DNA of 64,000 bases from Gemmataceae bacterium (lineage in GTDB: Bacteria > Planctomycetota > Planctomycetia > Gemmatales > Gemmataceae), in NCBI GenBank assembly GCA_022842245.1, contig JALHPZ010000033.1, positions 1 through 64,000 of the forward strand. Reading direction: 5' to 3'. Shown piece by piece: positions 1-8,142 of the stretch. How positions within the stretch are numbered: the first letter of the stretch is position 1; every line of letters begins with the position of its first letter. The notes under the pieces are model-generated. The model was given only the letters and a program-made list of their open reading frames with translations, ran no database searches and had not been told where the DNA came from. The position numbers and the translations under genes were made by a program.

Positions 1-848
1 TCGTTCGGGCAGGCCCGCGCCCCGTCCAGGCAGATCGGGTATTCGCAGTCGAAGATCCACTCCGGCATCGCCTCGAGCGTGACCGCGTGCCGCCAGAGCG
101 CAAGGTGGTCGTAGACATAACCGAACTGCCGGGGCCGGAACCAGTCGGGCACGATCGCACACGATACGATGGGGCCGGGAAACAACTGGTGAAGGTAGAC
201 CGCCCGCTCGTTGCGCCAACGGTCGTCGCGGTCGTTGCCGAAGGAGAACTGGGGCGGCCCGTAGGTCTCGCCGTCGATCTCGAACCAGTGCATGCGGATG
301 TCCCAGGTCCAGCCCATGGCACGGTTGAGCATGGACTGAAACATCCGCAACGTGCAGTCCTCGACCTGGAGCCGGCGCCAGATCGGCGGGTCGACTCCCT
401 CCAATTCGACCCGGAACTGGTAGAGCCGGCCCGGCACGCGATCCGGGGCCGGCCCCTGACCGCGGCCGAGCCAGCCTCCGTTCGCGGTCTGGTCCCGCGC
501 CCACCGCAGCGAGTCCCGCTCCTCACGCAGCGCGGTTTCGGCGTCGCGAACGCGCAGGATCCGGCGCAGTCGGACCTGGATCGCCTCCAGCCGCCGGGTG
601 TGCGGGAACTTCGATTCCTCCGTCATCCACTCCAGACGACGAGCCAGATTCCGGAGTTCGTATTCCGACAGCCGCAGCCGGACGGGACCGGGCGCGGCGT
701 CGCGCAGCATCCGGCTGATGGAAACGGGCATGCTCGAACAGAGCGACAGGGACAAACGCTGCCTTTCCGTCAGCGGCAACTCGAAGATATCCGAGTCCCG
801 CTCCGGGCGGTCACGCGGGTCGTGGGACATGCGTTGCCTCGACATCAT
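1..848 (-). CDS. pRiA4b ORF-3-like protein, 3' end cut off by the window
   Basis: The frame is open from an ATG at 848 down to base 1 with no stop, so about 282 residues are visible and the C-terminus lies outside. Residues 1-140 are a charged helical head. From about residue 142 the sequence LYQFRVELEGVDPPIWRRL, followed by a GWTWDIRMHWFEIDG stretch, matches the plasmid pRiA4b ORF-3 family, a fold of unknown biochemical role found in many planctomycete paralogs and mobile elements. ATGs at 848, 845 and 830 are all possible starts and none has a strong ribosome site. The family call is confident; the function is unknown. Confidence 0.75.
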   Translation of the reverse strand, partial: MMSRQRMSHDPRDRPERDSDIFELPLTERQRLSLSLCSSMPVSISRMLRDAAPGPVRLRLSEYELRNLARRLEWMTEESKFPHTRRLEAIQVRLRRILRVRDAETALREERDSLRWARDQTANGGWLGRGQGPAPDRVPGRLYQFRVELEGVDPPIWRRLQVEDCTLRMFQSMLNRAMGWTWDIRMHWFEIDGETYGPPQFSFGNDRDDRWRNERAVYLHQLFPGPIVSCAIVPDWFRPRQFGYVYDHLALWRHAVTLEAMPEWIFDCEYPICLDGARACPN

Positions 849-914
849 GTGAGTCGGCCGGACGGCGATCGATTCACGGGCACGCGGCCCGGGCCGAAGT
901 ACCGATCGGATCGC

Positions 915-1997
915 TCATTCGCGTCCACGGGGTTCCGGCTGTGTCTCGACCACGGCCGGATCGGAATCCGGGGATGACCGTAATGGATTGGCATCCCGGT
1001 CGATCGGCTCGCCGCTCGTTTCGGTCGCGAATGCCGAGTCCCGGTCCCGGAGCCACGCCATCGCCTCCTCGTAGGCCTGTTCGTTCTTCTTCGGGTCGAG
1101 CAAGGGATCGCCCTCGACCGGTTTCCGCCTGGGTCTTCGGTTCGGGTTCTTTCGCGTCCGGCGAACTTCGCGCTGCAATTCCTCGAGTCGGAGTTTCCTC
1201 ATTTCCCATTCCGTTCGGCGGATTCGCGCCTCTTCCAAGTTTCGGAGGAACCGCGCGATCAAGCGATTCGCGTCGTCCGTCATCGCCCGGTAGCGGGCGA
1301 GCATCTCGGGCGGCCCGTGGGCGGCGACGGCGGCCGTCCGCAGTACCAGGTATTCGCGCTGCAGCCACACGGTGACGAGCGCGTCGACCATCAACCGCAG
1401 AACCGGCGGGTCGTCCGGCTCGGACCAGGCGGCGCGCTGCAGTTCCCATTCCTCGCGCAGTGCGGCTTCGGTCTGAAGCCTGGAGTCGACCGGCGGGGCC
1501 GAATCGCCCGATGGCGGCGGAACTGGGGCCGCTGGGGCGCCCGTCGCATCCACGACGAGTCGAAACCAGGCTTCGCGCGCGGTCTGGCCGAGGTCGGTGA
1601 CCCCGACATGGTCGTCGTGGCCAGCCGTTCGGGCGTTCTGGTGGACCAACCGATGATACTGTTCGACCGACATGCGACGTTTCCTCCATGTGCGGCGCGG
1701 CCGGTGATAGCCGATCGTCTGCATGAACGCGGAGTATCGCGCCTGAACGGCGCGGAGATAAGCCTTCAACGTGGTCACGACGGGGCGGAACTCGTCGTCC
1801 AGATCCCGTAGCGATTGCTGCAGGGCCGCGTCCGCGAGCCGGGCACGCTCCGCGTCCGCGTGCAGGGCGTCCGCGAGCGGGCCGGCAGGGGTGTAGTCCC
1901 GGACGGCCCGGCCGGCGCGGCGGACCACCCGGGTGTACGGACGGCTGGGCGGGCCGAATTCCGGCTCGCTGTTCGGGTTCCGGGCGGACTTGCGCAT
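915..1997 (-). CDS. hypothetical basic, helix-rich protein
   Basis: This 360-residue protein is not recognised. It is rich in Arg, Glu and Ala with long amphipathic stretches. The segment around residues 235-275 (LIARFLRNLEEARIRRTEW) looks like a coiled coil and is followed by a strongly basic patch (TRKNPNRRPRRKP). There is no signal peptide or membrane segment. It lies 66 bp upstream of the pRiA4b ORF-3-like gene on the same strand, so the two may be co-transcribed. Codon use is GC-rich and consistent with coding; the opposite-strand frames here look like shadows. Confidence 0.55.
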   Translation of the reverse strand: MRKSARNPNSEPEFGPPSRPYTRVVRRAGRAVRDYTPAGPLADALHADAERARLADAALQQSLRDLDDEFRPVVTTLKAYLRAVQARYSAFMQTIGYHRPRRTWRKRRMSVEQYHRLVHQNARTAGHDDHVGVTDLGQTAREAWFRLVVDATGAPAAPVPPPSGDSAPPVDSRLQTEAALREEWELQRAAWSEPDDPPVLRLMVDALVTVWLQREYLVLRTAAVAAHGPPEMLARYRAMTDDANRLIARFLRNLEEARIRRTEWEMRKLRLEELQREVRRTRKNPNRRPRRKPVEGDPLLDPKKNEQAYEEAMAWLRDRDSAFATETSGEPIDRDANPLRSSPDSDPAVVETQPEPRGRE

Positions 1998-2291
1998 CCG
2001 ATCGAATCGTCTTTCGGCCTGCCGCCCCGATGAGGAGGTTGGGGCATTGCCGGCCCTACGGCATTGGAAAAGGAGTCCGTTCCGTACTTGCGCAGATCCT
2101 GTTGCGCACGGGTGCGTCCGTCACTTCGTTGTCGCGGATTCGACCCGGGAACGAACGTAAACCGAACGAGGGAAAATGGATAGTCGAGAATCGTGGAAAA
2201 ATTTCCTGCGCAGGATCGCGCACCGGCGAATGGGCGGAAAAAGTCTCGATTCCTCGTGGAATTCGCGAAAATCTCTCGGCGAATGGAAGTG

Positions 2292-3122
2292 TTACGCGGC
2301 TTGGGAATCGCCGATGGTCGAACGGGCTGGCGCGGTGTCGGCTACGGCCGGGTTGCGAAGAATTGGTTCCCTGGCGGGACCGATCATGATCGGAATCGTG
2401 ACGGAATCTCGGGCGTACCGGTACCGGGATCGCCGGCCCTTGACCGACTTGAGGAGAGCCGGTTGTTTTTCGCAGTTGATCGGACTGATTGGGGACAGCT
2501 GTTGAAGGGCGAACCAGCGACGCCATTCGGCCCGGTCGATCGCCGCCTCCCACTCGGCCAGGGTCGCCGACTCGCACTTCGGGATCGGTCTCGGGTCGGC
2601 AAGGGCGTCGAGAATCTCGCCCAGGAACGCCATACCGCGAAAGTAGGCCACACGCCGCAGCACGACCGCGCGGGACGGGGTGAGATTGCCGCTCTCGAGA
2701 AAGGTGTTCATGATGAACGATCGGACGTGCAGACGGTCCCGGCAGTGGAAATGCAGCAATTCGTGAAACCGGATCACGTCCGGGGGGAGACCGACGTGGT
2801 CCGCGATGACGGCATCGGACTCGCCGGCGAGCAGTCGGGTCTCCACCGCGAACCGGGCATGCGGGGATGCCGTCGCGTGCCAGCGCAGGGCCGCTTCGAT
2901 TGCCGGCAACTCCTCGGGCCGGGGCGGCACCCACTTCCAGCCATGACAGAGCACCAGAAGCTGGATGACGAGATCATCGCCGACGATCCGGCGCGGGACG
3001 CCAAGCTTCGACTGCCGCCGACGGTGGAGTCGTCGGGCCTCCCGGATCCGCCAGTCGGGTCGTCGTACCGGACTGCCCGCACGGAGGCTGAACAGACAGT
3101 CATTGCGAGGATCGGACGGCAT
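2292..3122 (-). CDS. hypothetical protein
   Basis: This 276-residue protein starts at an ATG at 3122 (MPSDPRND). An ATG 36 bp upstream is possible but gives a basic extension. The middle holds CHGWKWVPPRPEELPAIEAA and an HELLHFHCRDRLHVRSF segment, with several His residues that could bind metal, but no family was recognised. The C-terminus is low-complexity and Pro/Ala-rich. It is the last gene before the AT-richer accessory region and could belong to it. The 294 bp between it and the next gene (1998-2291) show no convincing gene. Confidence 0.5.
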   Translation of the reverse strand: MPSDPRNDCLFSLRAGSPVRRPDWRIREARRLHRRRQSKLGVPRRIVGDDLVIQLLVLCHGWKWVPPRPEELPAIEAALRWHATASPHARFAVETRLLAGESDAVIADHVGLPPDVIRFHELLHFHCRDRLHVRSFIMNTFLESGNLTPSRAVVLRRVAYFRGMAFLGEILDALADPRPIPKCESATLAEWEAAIDRAEWRRWFALQQLSPISPINCEKQPALLKSVKGRRSRYRYARDSVTIPIMIGPAREPILRNPAVADTAPARSTIGDSQAA

Positions 3123-3154
3123 CGTTTTCCTTAGAGTCGTTCGAACAAGAAGCT

Positions 3155-3400
3155 TCACTGCCTCTGATTATGCCCTTTGGCGATCACGTTGGCGAGCGAA
3201 GTCACGGTCGAAGGACATCGTTCCGAAGTCGACCGATGCGAGGGTTTGCAGGAGCATGTCGAAAACTCATGCTCAATCAGCACGAACAGATCGGCGAGTG
3301 ACAACTCCAGAGCCACTTCAAGACGTTCGATGTTCACGTGCGAAAGGTTGCGGGTCCCGCGATCAGCGTCGCTGAGATAGGTGCGGTGGATCCGGGGTCT
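3155..3400 (-). pseudogene. remnant of an XRE-type helix-turn-helix regulator
   Basis: Read from an in-frame TAA at 3403-3401, the frame gives HRTYLSDADRGTRNLSHVN followed by IERLEVALELSLADLFVL. This matches helices 3-5 of the Cro/C1 (XRE) fold, which normally read as HRTYIS..ERG.RN.SL.NIERLA.AL. The first two helices and the start codon are missing; upstream frames contain stops. The only usable start, a GTG at 3337, lies after the recognition helix, so a functional DNA-binding protein is unlikely. It is probably a decayed element-borne repressor. Confidence 0.5.
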
Positions 3401-3722
3401 TTACTGATCCGTGCGGGAGAAAAGCTATCAATACCATGCCTGGCCCTGTGCCAAGTTGCCTGGAAAATCAAGCAAAACCGCATCAATCCCCGACGATCTC
3501 AATAGCTTTTCTTTCGACCGAGTCAGTAGGTCAAATCCTCCTGGATGAGTCCGGAGTGTTTGTAAACGCCGATTGTAAACTATCACCGAGCGCCACACTT
3601 CACAATCGGCGTTCCTCCTCCCGATAATACCGATGAGGGCGATCGGCCAAGAATGGTCCTTGAAAGTATGAGCGATCGTGTCCGATCACGCGAGAGCATG
3701 TTCAAGGGCCGGGTTCCGGTGG
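3401..3722. other. intergenic, AT-richer, no gene seen
   Basis: Short frames on both strands here are not protein-like. The stretch is less GC-rich than the flanking chromosome and lies between the broken regulator and the Rep-like gene. I see no clear promoter or RNA gene. Confidence 0.4.
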
Positions 3723-3742
3723 CAGTCGCCGCGCGGCGACTG
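3723..3742. repeat. 20-bp perfect palindrome downstream of the Rep-like gene
   Basis: CAGTCGCCGCGCGGCGACTG is its own reverse complement. Its 18-bp core AGTCGCCGCGCGGCGACT recurs exactly at 5721-5738. It sits 21 bp beyond the Rep-like stop codon on the minus strand, where a terminator would be, but no T-run follows it on that strand. Confidence 0.7.
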
Positions 3743-3763
3743 AATCCAAGCGTGCGCGGACGC

Positions 3764-5083
3764 TCACGGATGCGGATTGCGAGTCGCCGCGTCCATTTCC
3801 GCCTTGGTCCTGTAGCGCAGCGGCGCCTCGCTGCAAGTACCATATTGGAGGAACGCTTTGATTAACAGTCTCGCGCGTCTGCGCGTCAACTTGTTGATCC
3901 TTCTACGAAACTCCTGCAGCTCTTCGTCAGTGACCGGCGGGCGATCCAATTTCAACATATACAGGATGCATTTCGTAACTCCTGAAGCACGGAGGCAGCC
4001 CGTCAATCGCAACCAGTCGGACGGCGGCCTCGCATCTTTGCGGAAGTCGCCGAAAGGTACGACTTGCCGCTTACTGCACCTGACAGTGAGTTGTGACAGC
4101 ACCGCCAGCAACCTGGCCGCTTCATCCGGGTCGCAGTCCAGCAGCGGCAGCCTCAGATTGCGGAAAACACGGGTTCCAAACGAAGTCTGCGTCTTGATCC
4201 GCTGACTCCAGCTATTCCGCTGCGTCACGCCCGTAAGCGGCGACAGCCGACCCGTTCCATAACGAATGATGCCGTCTTCCAGCGACGTCACGCGGCGTAC
4301 CCTTACCTGACACTGAAAGTTCCCCGGCTCACCTTCCGGCGTGTAGTTACCGGCGTCCTGGGAGTGCTTGATCCGTGCATTATGCAGATCGTTCTTGAGC
4401 TGTTCAGGTGTGAATTCCCGCTCCCATCCGAGAGCGTGAGCAAGATATTCTCGCAGGTAGCTGGCGCTGACCCGAAACGCCAATCTTAACAGCATCACGA
4501 CTTTCGGAGCCCAGCCGCGGTTCTGTATGGCCGTCGTCTCGATTGGAAACCGCATCTTGTGAACATGCTCTTCAAACTTCGAATGCCGAGGAAACCGAAC
4601 CGGATACCAGTACGCCATGCCGCCGAAGATGACGCCGCCGTCGCGGAAAACCGGCATGTTCACAAGTCGACGAAACCAGTCCTGAGAGAATCGGACAAGT
4701 CGAACCGCCCCGTCGAGGGTCTGAAGACTGTGGGAAGCCAGCCCAGTGAATGTCACGACGTACAGATTGTCCTCTTCAATCGGTCGCTTGGGTTTGTAGT
4801 CGCTCGTGAAGAGCTGCTCGACCGCCGGCATGACTATGGTTTTGTGCCAGCATCCCTCACAGATCATGCGAAGACGACAATTTGCACCACCTCGACATCG
4901 CGAGTAACGTTTACCGTTACTGGGCATCACCTTTTCAAGATCAGGAAAATGACGTACGAGTTCGGCCATTCGACGCTCGCGACCATCGACGAATGCGCGA
5001 CTCAGTGCTTTTGACTTTTGAATTCCTGTCACGCGATAACGAAGTCGCTCCATCTGTGCCTCGTTCGGGTTCTTCTTGCCCAT
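3764..5083 (-). CDS. Rep_1-like rolling-circle replication protein, HUH motif apparently lost
   Basis: This 439-residue protein carries a Cys cluster near residue 63 (CRGGANCRLRMICEGC, C-x6-C-x6-C-x2-C) like the zinc finger at the head of Rep_1 initiators. It then has LYVVTFTGL where Rep_1 has its TLT strand, an FRRLVNMPVFRD segment, and late in the protein KRQVVPFGDFRKD, resembling the conserved R-fGG-F block. Where Rep_1 proteins read HPHFHVLL, this one reads APKVVMLL, so the metal-binding histidines are absent. A GAGAGG ribosome site precedes the ATG. Homology is inferred from motif order only. It could be an inactive or non-canonical initiator on an integrated element. Confidence 0.4.
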   Translation of the reverse strand: MGKKNPNEAQMERLRYRVTGIQKSKALSRAFVDGRERRMAELVRHFPDLEKVMPSNGKRYSRCRGGANCRLRMICEGCWHKTIVMPAVEQLFTSDYKPKRPIEEDNLYVVTFTGLASHSLQTLDGAVRLVRFSQDWFRRLVNMPVFRDGGVIFGGMAYWYPVRFPRHSKFEEHVHKMRFPIETTAIQNRGWAPKVVMLLRLAFRVSASYLREYLAHALGWEREFTPEQLKNDLHNARIKHSQDAGNYTPEGEPGNFQCQVRVRRVTSLEDGIIRYGTGRLSPLTGVTQRNSWSQRIKTQTSFGTRVFRNLRLPLLDCDPDEAARLLAVLSQLTVRCSKRQVVPFGDFRKDARPPSDWLRLTGCLRASGVTKCILYMLKLDRPPVTDEELQEFRRRINKLTRRRARLLIKAFLQYGTCSEAPLRYRTKAEMDAATRNPHP

Positions 5084-5316
5084 CGGAAGCCTCTCATTCT
5101 GATGTTGATCATTTCTTGTTTAAGACGTCTAGCGTCGACAATAGTCAACTTTCGTACTGCATCTGTCTTTGGGGTCGACCTTGGGGGTAGATCGTGGCCA
5201 TTTGACGGCAAAATGCTGGGTTACTGTTGAGCTGTCTAAGCTGTCTCATCGTAGGTCTGGACGGTGTCGCTACCAAGTCATCGTCATTCTTATATGCGTC
5301 TAAGTCTGAAAAGAAA

Positions 5317-5358
5317 GCGAAGCGCAGCCCCCGCAGTCCTGCGGGAGCTACGCTTCGC
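5317..5358. repeat. long GC-rich hairpin
   Basis: GCGAAGCG at 5317-5324 pairs with CGCTTCGC at 5351-5358. Inside it CCCGCAG pairs with CTGCGGG around a tiny loop. The stem stands out in an AT-rich background. No T-run follows on either strand, so a terminator role is uncertain. Confidence 0.6.
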
Positions 5359-5462
5359 CATCATAACCATTCTAATCACCGTGCGATTGAGTTAGCGCTT
5401 GTACAGTAAGTTCACTAACTTGATAATGATGCCTCAAATCTTAGTACTCTTGTTCGATTCAC

Positions 5463-5542
5463 CTGTGTCGATCTATCTGACAGACGAATATCCATCTCGA
5501 GTGTCGATGGCTCTGATCCGTCGTCTCCCTCACAGTGGGAGT
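5463..5542. repeat. 80-bp direct repeat, copy 1
   Basis: It matches 5618-5697 with three mismatches over 80 bp, at a period of 155 bp. It contains TATCTGACAGACGAATATCC and ends in CCCTCACAGTGGGAGT, which itself holds the small inverted repeat CCCTCACAGTGGG. The period is not a multiple of three, so this is not a protein repeat. Confidence 0.9.
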
Positions 5543-5617
5543 AGATTCTCACTTACATGATAACGATGTACTAAGACATGCTATACGATGCGCTCCTGTG
5601 TCGACCTGGAGTTCCTC

Positions 5618-5697
5618 CTGTGTCGAGCTATCTGACAGACGAATATCCATCTCGAGTGTCGATGGCTCTGGTCCGTCTTCTCCCTCACAGTGGGAGT
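5618..5697. repeat. 80-bp direct repeat, copy 2
   Basis: Second copy of the repeat at 5463-5542. The 75 bp between the copies are not repeated. The copy ends 19 bp before the 28-bp palindrome at 5716. Confidence 0.9.
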
Positions 5698-5715
5698 GTT
5701 GAAAAACTAAACGAA

Positions 5716-5743
5716 AAAGGAGTCGCCGCGCGGCGACTCCTTT
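5716..5743 (-). terminator. terminator of the 77-residue gene; 28-bp perfect palindrome
   Basis: AAAGGAGTCGCCGC is followed by its exact reverse complement, giving a 28-bp palindrome. On the minus strand the stem is followed by TTTTTCGTTTAGTTTTT, the classic Rho-independent form, 20 bp beyond the small gene's stop. Its central 18 bp equal the core of the palindrome at 3723-3742. Confidence 0.75.
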
Positions 5744-5763
5744 CCTGCCGCGTCGAGAAGAGG

Positions 5764-5997
5764 TCATCCAGTGAGAACGATCAGTCGTCGACCCTCCTCG
5801 TGTACTTCCTCACATGACATTCCCTGCGTCTCCGCGTATCGAGACGCCATGTCGAAGAGGTACTCGTGGTTCAGGTCGAGTAGCCGATTTCGTGTCTCCT
5901 CCTCGTCGGTGTGATTGCTGCTTTCGGTGATCAGTTCCCCGTTCTTGTCGACCACGAAAGGGTAGGGGAGCTTGTCGAGTTTGAACGCGGTTTTCAT
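5764..5997 (-). CDS. small hypothetical protein (77 aa)
   Basis: The protein starts MKTAFKLDKLPYPFVVDKNG and is acidic and hydrophilic, with no membrane segment. The start at 5997 is chosen because GGGGGGAT sits seven bases upstream, the same ribosome-site form as the outer-membrane gene at 24129. A strong terminator follows. The DEEETRNRLLDLNHEYLFDM and ETQGMSCEEVHEEGRR segments look like a small helical protein. Not recognised; probably an element-borne accessory gene. Confidence 0.6.
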   Translation of the reverse strand: MKTAFKLDKLPYPFVVDKNGELITESSNHTDEEETRNRLLDLNHEYLFDMASRYAETQGMSCEEVHEEGRRLIVLTG

Positions 5998-6670
5998 GGC
6001 TATCCCCCCGTATCGGTGGTGAAATCCCAAGCCGTGAGAAATCCCAAATCGAGTGCTCCAAGATTCGAATGCAATGGTTCTTGCGGTTGAGGGACATGAG
6101 CGTACTCGCATTTCCGACGCAAAATGATTCGCGTCTTGGCCGATGACCGTTCGTAACCTGTCGCCAGTGCTCCGGGAAGTCGATGTGGGTGTCGCCAAAG
6201 TCGGGATCGGCACGGGGATGGTCGGATCGAACGTTCCGTCGGGTGTTGGGGATCTTTGTGTCACTCCGCCGCGTGAGCCGGTCGTGGAGCCGGAAATCTA
6301 ACGGAGTAGCTCCCCAATCACGCCCATCGAGTGGAGGAGCCTTTCCGCTTCCGTCATCTCCCGATCGTCTTCGTGCGATCCAGCAGTTGATCGAGCGTGA
6401 CCGACCAGGCCTTCGCCGTGCCGTCGTCGCTGACCGCCGACCTGGATTCGCTCGATGGAAGGTCGAATTCGGAGTATGGAGGACGAGAGACGCCAACCCA
6501 ACGGAAGTCGCTCCGCGGTTGAACAGCTTCAAATTGCCTCCGTGTGACTGCACGATCCCGACTGCGATTTCTATAGCCTCGAGGCGAGTCGCGACGACGT
6601 GGTTGAGCACGACGAGAACGGGCCGTCGTCGCGCGATACTTCCCATCGTTCTAGATCGAGGGCGAGGACA
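5998..6670. other. intergenic stretch with decayed coding
   Basis: Minus-strand frames are open for long runs but change frame and lack family signatures, apart from the STAS-like fragment at 6452-6646. The rest looks like degenerated coding DNA. Confidence 0.35.
6452..6646 (-). pseudogene. possible remnant of a STAS (anti-sigma antagonist) domain
   Basis: From the ATG at 6646 the frame reads RRPVLVVLNHV, then IVQSHGGNLKLFNRG and LASLVLHTPNSTF. This resembles the second half of a STAS domain, where VQSHGG-LKL-N and LL-IT-L-TVF segments follow the DSxGLG phosphorylation loop. The DSxGLG loop itself is unrecognisable (ATRLEAIEIA) and the frame then runs into low-complexity sequence. If the reading is right it is a decayed gene; chance resemblance is possible. 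Confidence 0.3.
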
Positions 6671-7624
6671 TCACCTGGCGGTTGAGGGGATACTGATAGG
6701 CAAGTTGGATTGCGATCGCTCTCGCTTGGCCTTCGCGAGCCCTTTCTTGACGACTTCATAGTTGACTTTGTCATGTCGGTTCTCTCGATTCCAACGATCA
6801 CGAATAGCCGCAATGCTCCCGTAACCCTCTTCGCTTTCATTTTCGAACCAAGCGAGGAACAGAGCATCCCGAACGTATTTCCGGCGTGGGGCGCGTGTCG
6901 ATATCAATTGGCGAAGTTGGCTGAGGCCAACTTCCAGAACGACCCAAGCCGGCGCGTGATCTGATTCGATCAGCGTCTCCTCGAACTCCGCGACGCTACG
7001 CGAGTCGGCATCCTCGGGAAATATCTGCCGCTTCGCGACTCCCAATCGATCGAGCAACGCGGCGCATTCTTTCGGCCATTGCCAGTTCGAGCGGGTTTCG
7101 GGACGCTCGTCGATCTTTGGCGAGCGGTTGGACCGAGGTGCGAACGACTTCAAGGATTTTGGCGGGTCGGAATAGATCCGGCCGACATGCCAGCCGAGTT
7201 GGAACCATGACAGGTCGTATCCGGTCTCAAAGCCGTCAGGCCCGATCGACAACGAACAGGAATCCGCGAACCCCGTCAATTCCCGTGAGAATTCGGTATT
7301 GTTTGCGATCCAAGTTGGCCGATTGATCGCCGCCACCAATCCCTGCAATACCGCTTGGAGCACGCCTTCTCCACGGATCATTTGGTCTTCAATCGGTGGA
7401 TATTGTAAACACGACCGAAAACTGATTTTCAGCCGGTCGAGAGCGGCCATGGCTTCGAGAGTCGTGTGGTAACGCCGCTCGACGGCACGTTGTGTGAGGA
7501 CAGCTTGTTGCAACCTAAGTCCCAGTACATAGAGATCGATAGCACGTGTGTTCAACTTGATCGAAATCCCAGGATGTTCAGGTTTCCCCGGTTTTCCCCT
7601 ATCGTTGTCATGCATTTTCCCCAT
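6671..7624 (-). CDS. hypothetical protein of the integrated element
   Basis: This 317-residue protein is not recognised. The start at 7624 (MGKMHDNDRG) is chosen because GGGGAA lies seven bases upstream; the frame is open further upstream but reads as non-coding there. The protein is soluble, with a helical N-terminal half. The C-terminal segment (FLAWFENESEEGYGSIAAI, then WNRENRHDKVNYEVVKKGL) could be a winged or helix-turn-helix DNA-binding end. It is divergent from the excisionase-like gene, with 147 bp between the two starts, typical of element control regions. Confidence 0.55.
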   Translation of the reverse strand: MGKMHDNDRGKPGKPEHPGISIKLNTRAIDLYVLGLRLQQAVLTQRAVERRYHTTLEAMAALDRLKISFRSCLQYPPIEDQMIRGEGVLQAVLQGLVAAINRPTWIANNTEFSRELTGFADSCSLSIGPDGFETGYDLSWFQLGWHVGRIYSDPPKSLKSFAPRSNRSPKIDERPETRSNWQWPKECAALLDRLGVAKRQIFPEDADSRSVAEFEETLIESDHAPAWVVLEVGLSQLRQLISTRAPRRKYVRDALFLAWFENESEEGYGSIAAIRDRWNRENRHDKVNYEVVKKGLAKAKRERSQSNLPISIPSTAR

Positions 7625-7771
7625 TGTTCGTTCCCCGTCACCTCGAAGTAGTATGCCATGGCCACAGGAATTGCGTGAATCGCAGGCATCGCACGCACGT
7701 GACTGTGGTTCGTTGCGAATGATTGATGGCGATACCTGCCATCTCATGTATTGATGTTTCGAGGTTGATCG

Positions 7772-8005
7772 ATGTCGACTCCAGCCAAATTGACGACGAA
7801 GCAGGCCGCAACCCGCACGGGGCTGTCGCAGAGTTTGCTTTACCAACTCTGCAAGGAACGGCGGCTTCCGCACTTTCGGATAGGCGGTCGAGGCCGACGC
7901 GGGAGGCTGCTGATCGACGAAGCTGACCTGTTGGCCTTCATGAACGCCCACCGGATCGATTCATCGGTTGTTCGCCAAGACGGCCTGAAGCACATTAAGA
8001 CCTGA
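7772..8005 (+). CDS. excisionase-like helix-turn-helix protein
   Basis: This 77-residue protein reads LTTKQAATRTGLSQSLLYQL, then CKERRLPHFRIGGRGRRGR and LLIDEADLLAFM. That is the HTH_17/MerR-like excisionase fold: a helix-turn-helix followed by the wing R-x-G-G-R and an I-x-E-x-D-L-x-x-F helix. Such proteins direct a partner integrase toward excision or act as element regulators. A GAGG lies ten bases before the ATG. The integrase gene runs toward it from the opposite strand, 137 bp away. Confidence 0.75.
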   Translation: MSTPAKLTTKQAATRTGLSQSLLYQLCKERRLPHFRIGGRGRRGRLLIDEADLLAFMNAHRIDSSVVRQDGLKHIKT

Positions 8006-8011
8006 AGGGAA

Positions 8012-8060
8012 GCACGGGTGGGCCGCAAGGCTTGCTCGACCGTCCCCCGCCTGTTGCCGC
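8012..8060. repeat. imperfect ~49-bp direct repeat, copy beside the excisionase
   Basis: GCACGGGTGGGCCG is identical to 9171-9184. GCTTGC, GTCCC and GTTGCCGC follow at matching offsets with one 1-base shift. The copies flank the integrase gene on both sides and may be recombinase or excisionase binding sites. Confidence 0.5.
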
Positions 8061-8070
8061 AGGCGGGGGA
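8043..8070 (+). terminator. terminator after the excisionase-like gene
   Basis: CCCCCGCCTG pairs with CAGGCGGGGG around a TTGCCG loop, 37 bp after the stop codon. Only a weak T-run (ATTCTTCC) follows, so the strand assignment is tentative. Confidence 0.5.
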
Positions 8071-8142
8071 TTCTTCCGTCTCCCAGAGACCGCAATCGGA
8101 ATTTCGCATCATTTCGGGCATACGGTTGGTGGACGGCACAGA

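Larger units (their letters stand above)
5084..5763. other. repeat-rich intergenic region
   Basis: This 680-bp stretch is AT-richer than the chromosome. It contains a strong hairpin (5317-5358), two 80-bp direct repeats (5463-5542 and 5618-5697) and a 28-bp palindrome (5716-5743). No convincing gene is seen; frames crossing the repeats have no family features. It lies upstream of the Rep-like gene, so an origin-like or regulatory role is possible. Confidence 0.5.

Noticed and set aside
2030..2389. Plus-strand 119-codon frame in the 1998-2291 gap
   Set aside because: It starts inside one minus-strand gene neighbourhood and runs into another; composition is not protein-like and there is no ribosome site.
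3723..3742. Single CRISPR-like repeat (CAGTCGCCGCGCGGCGACTGAA...)
   Set aside because: The palindrome and the following GAATCC recall some CRISPR repeats, but there is only one other copy, 2 kb away, with no regular spacers and no cas genes.
5549..5767. Minus-strand 72-codon frame over the second 80-bp repeat
   Set aside because: It is made mostly of repeat sequence and a palindromic terminator, and the first repeat copy is in a different frame.
6298..6501. Minus-strand 67-codon frame ending in MTEAERLLHSMGVIGELLR
   Set aside because: The tail looks protein-like, but the body is low-complexity and no start with a ribosome site is present.
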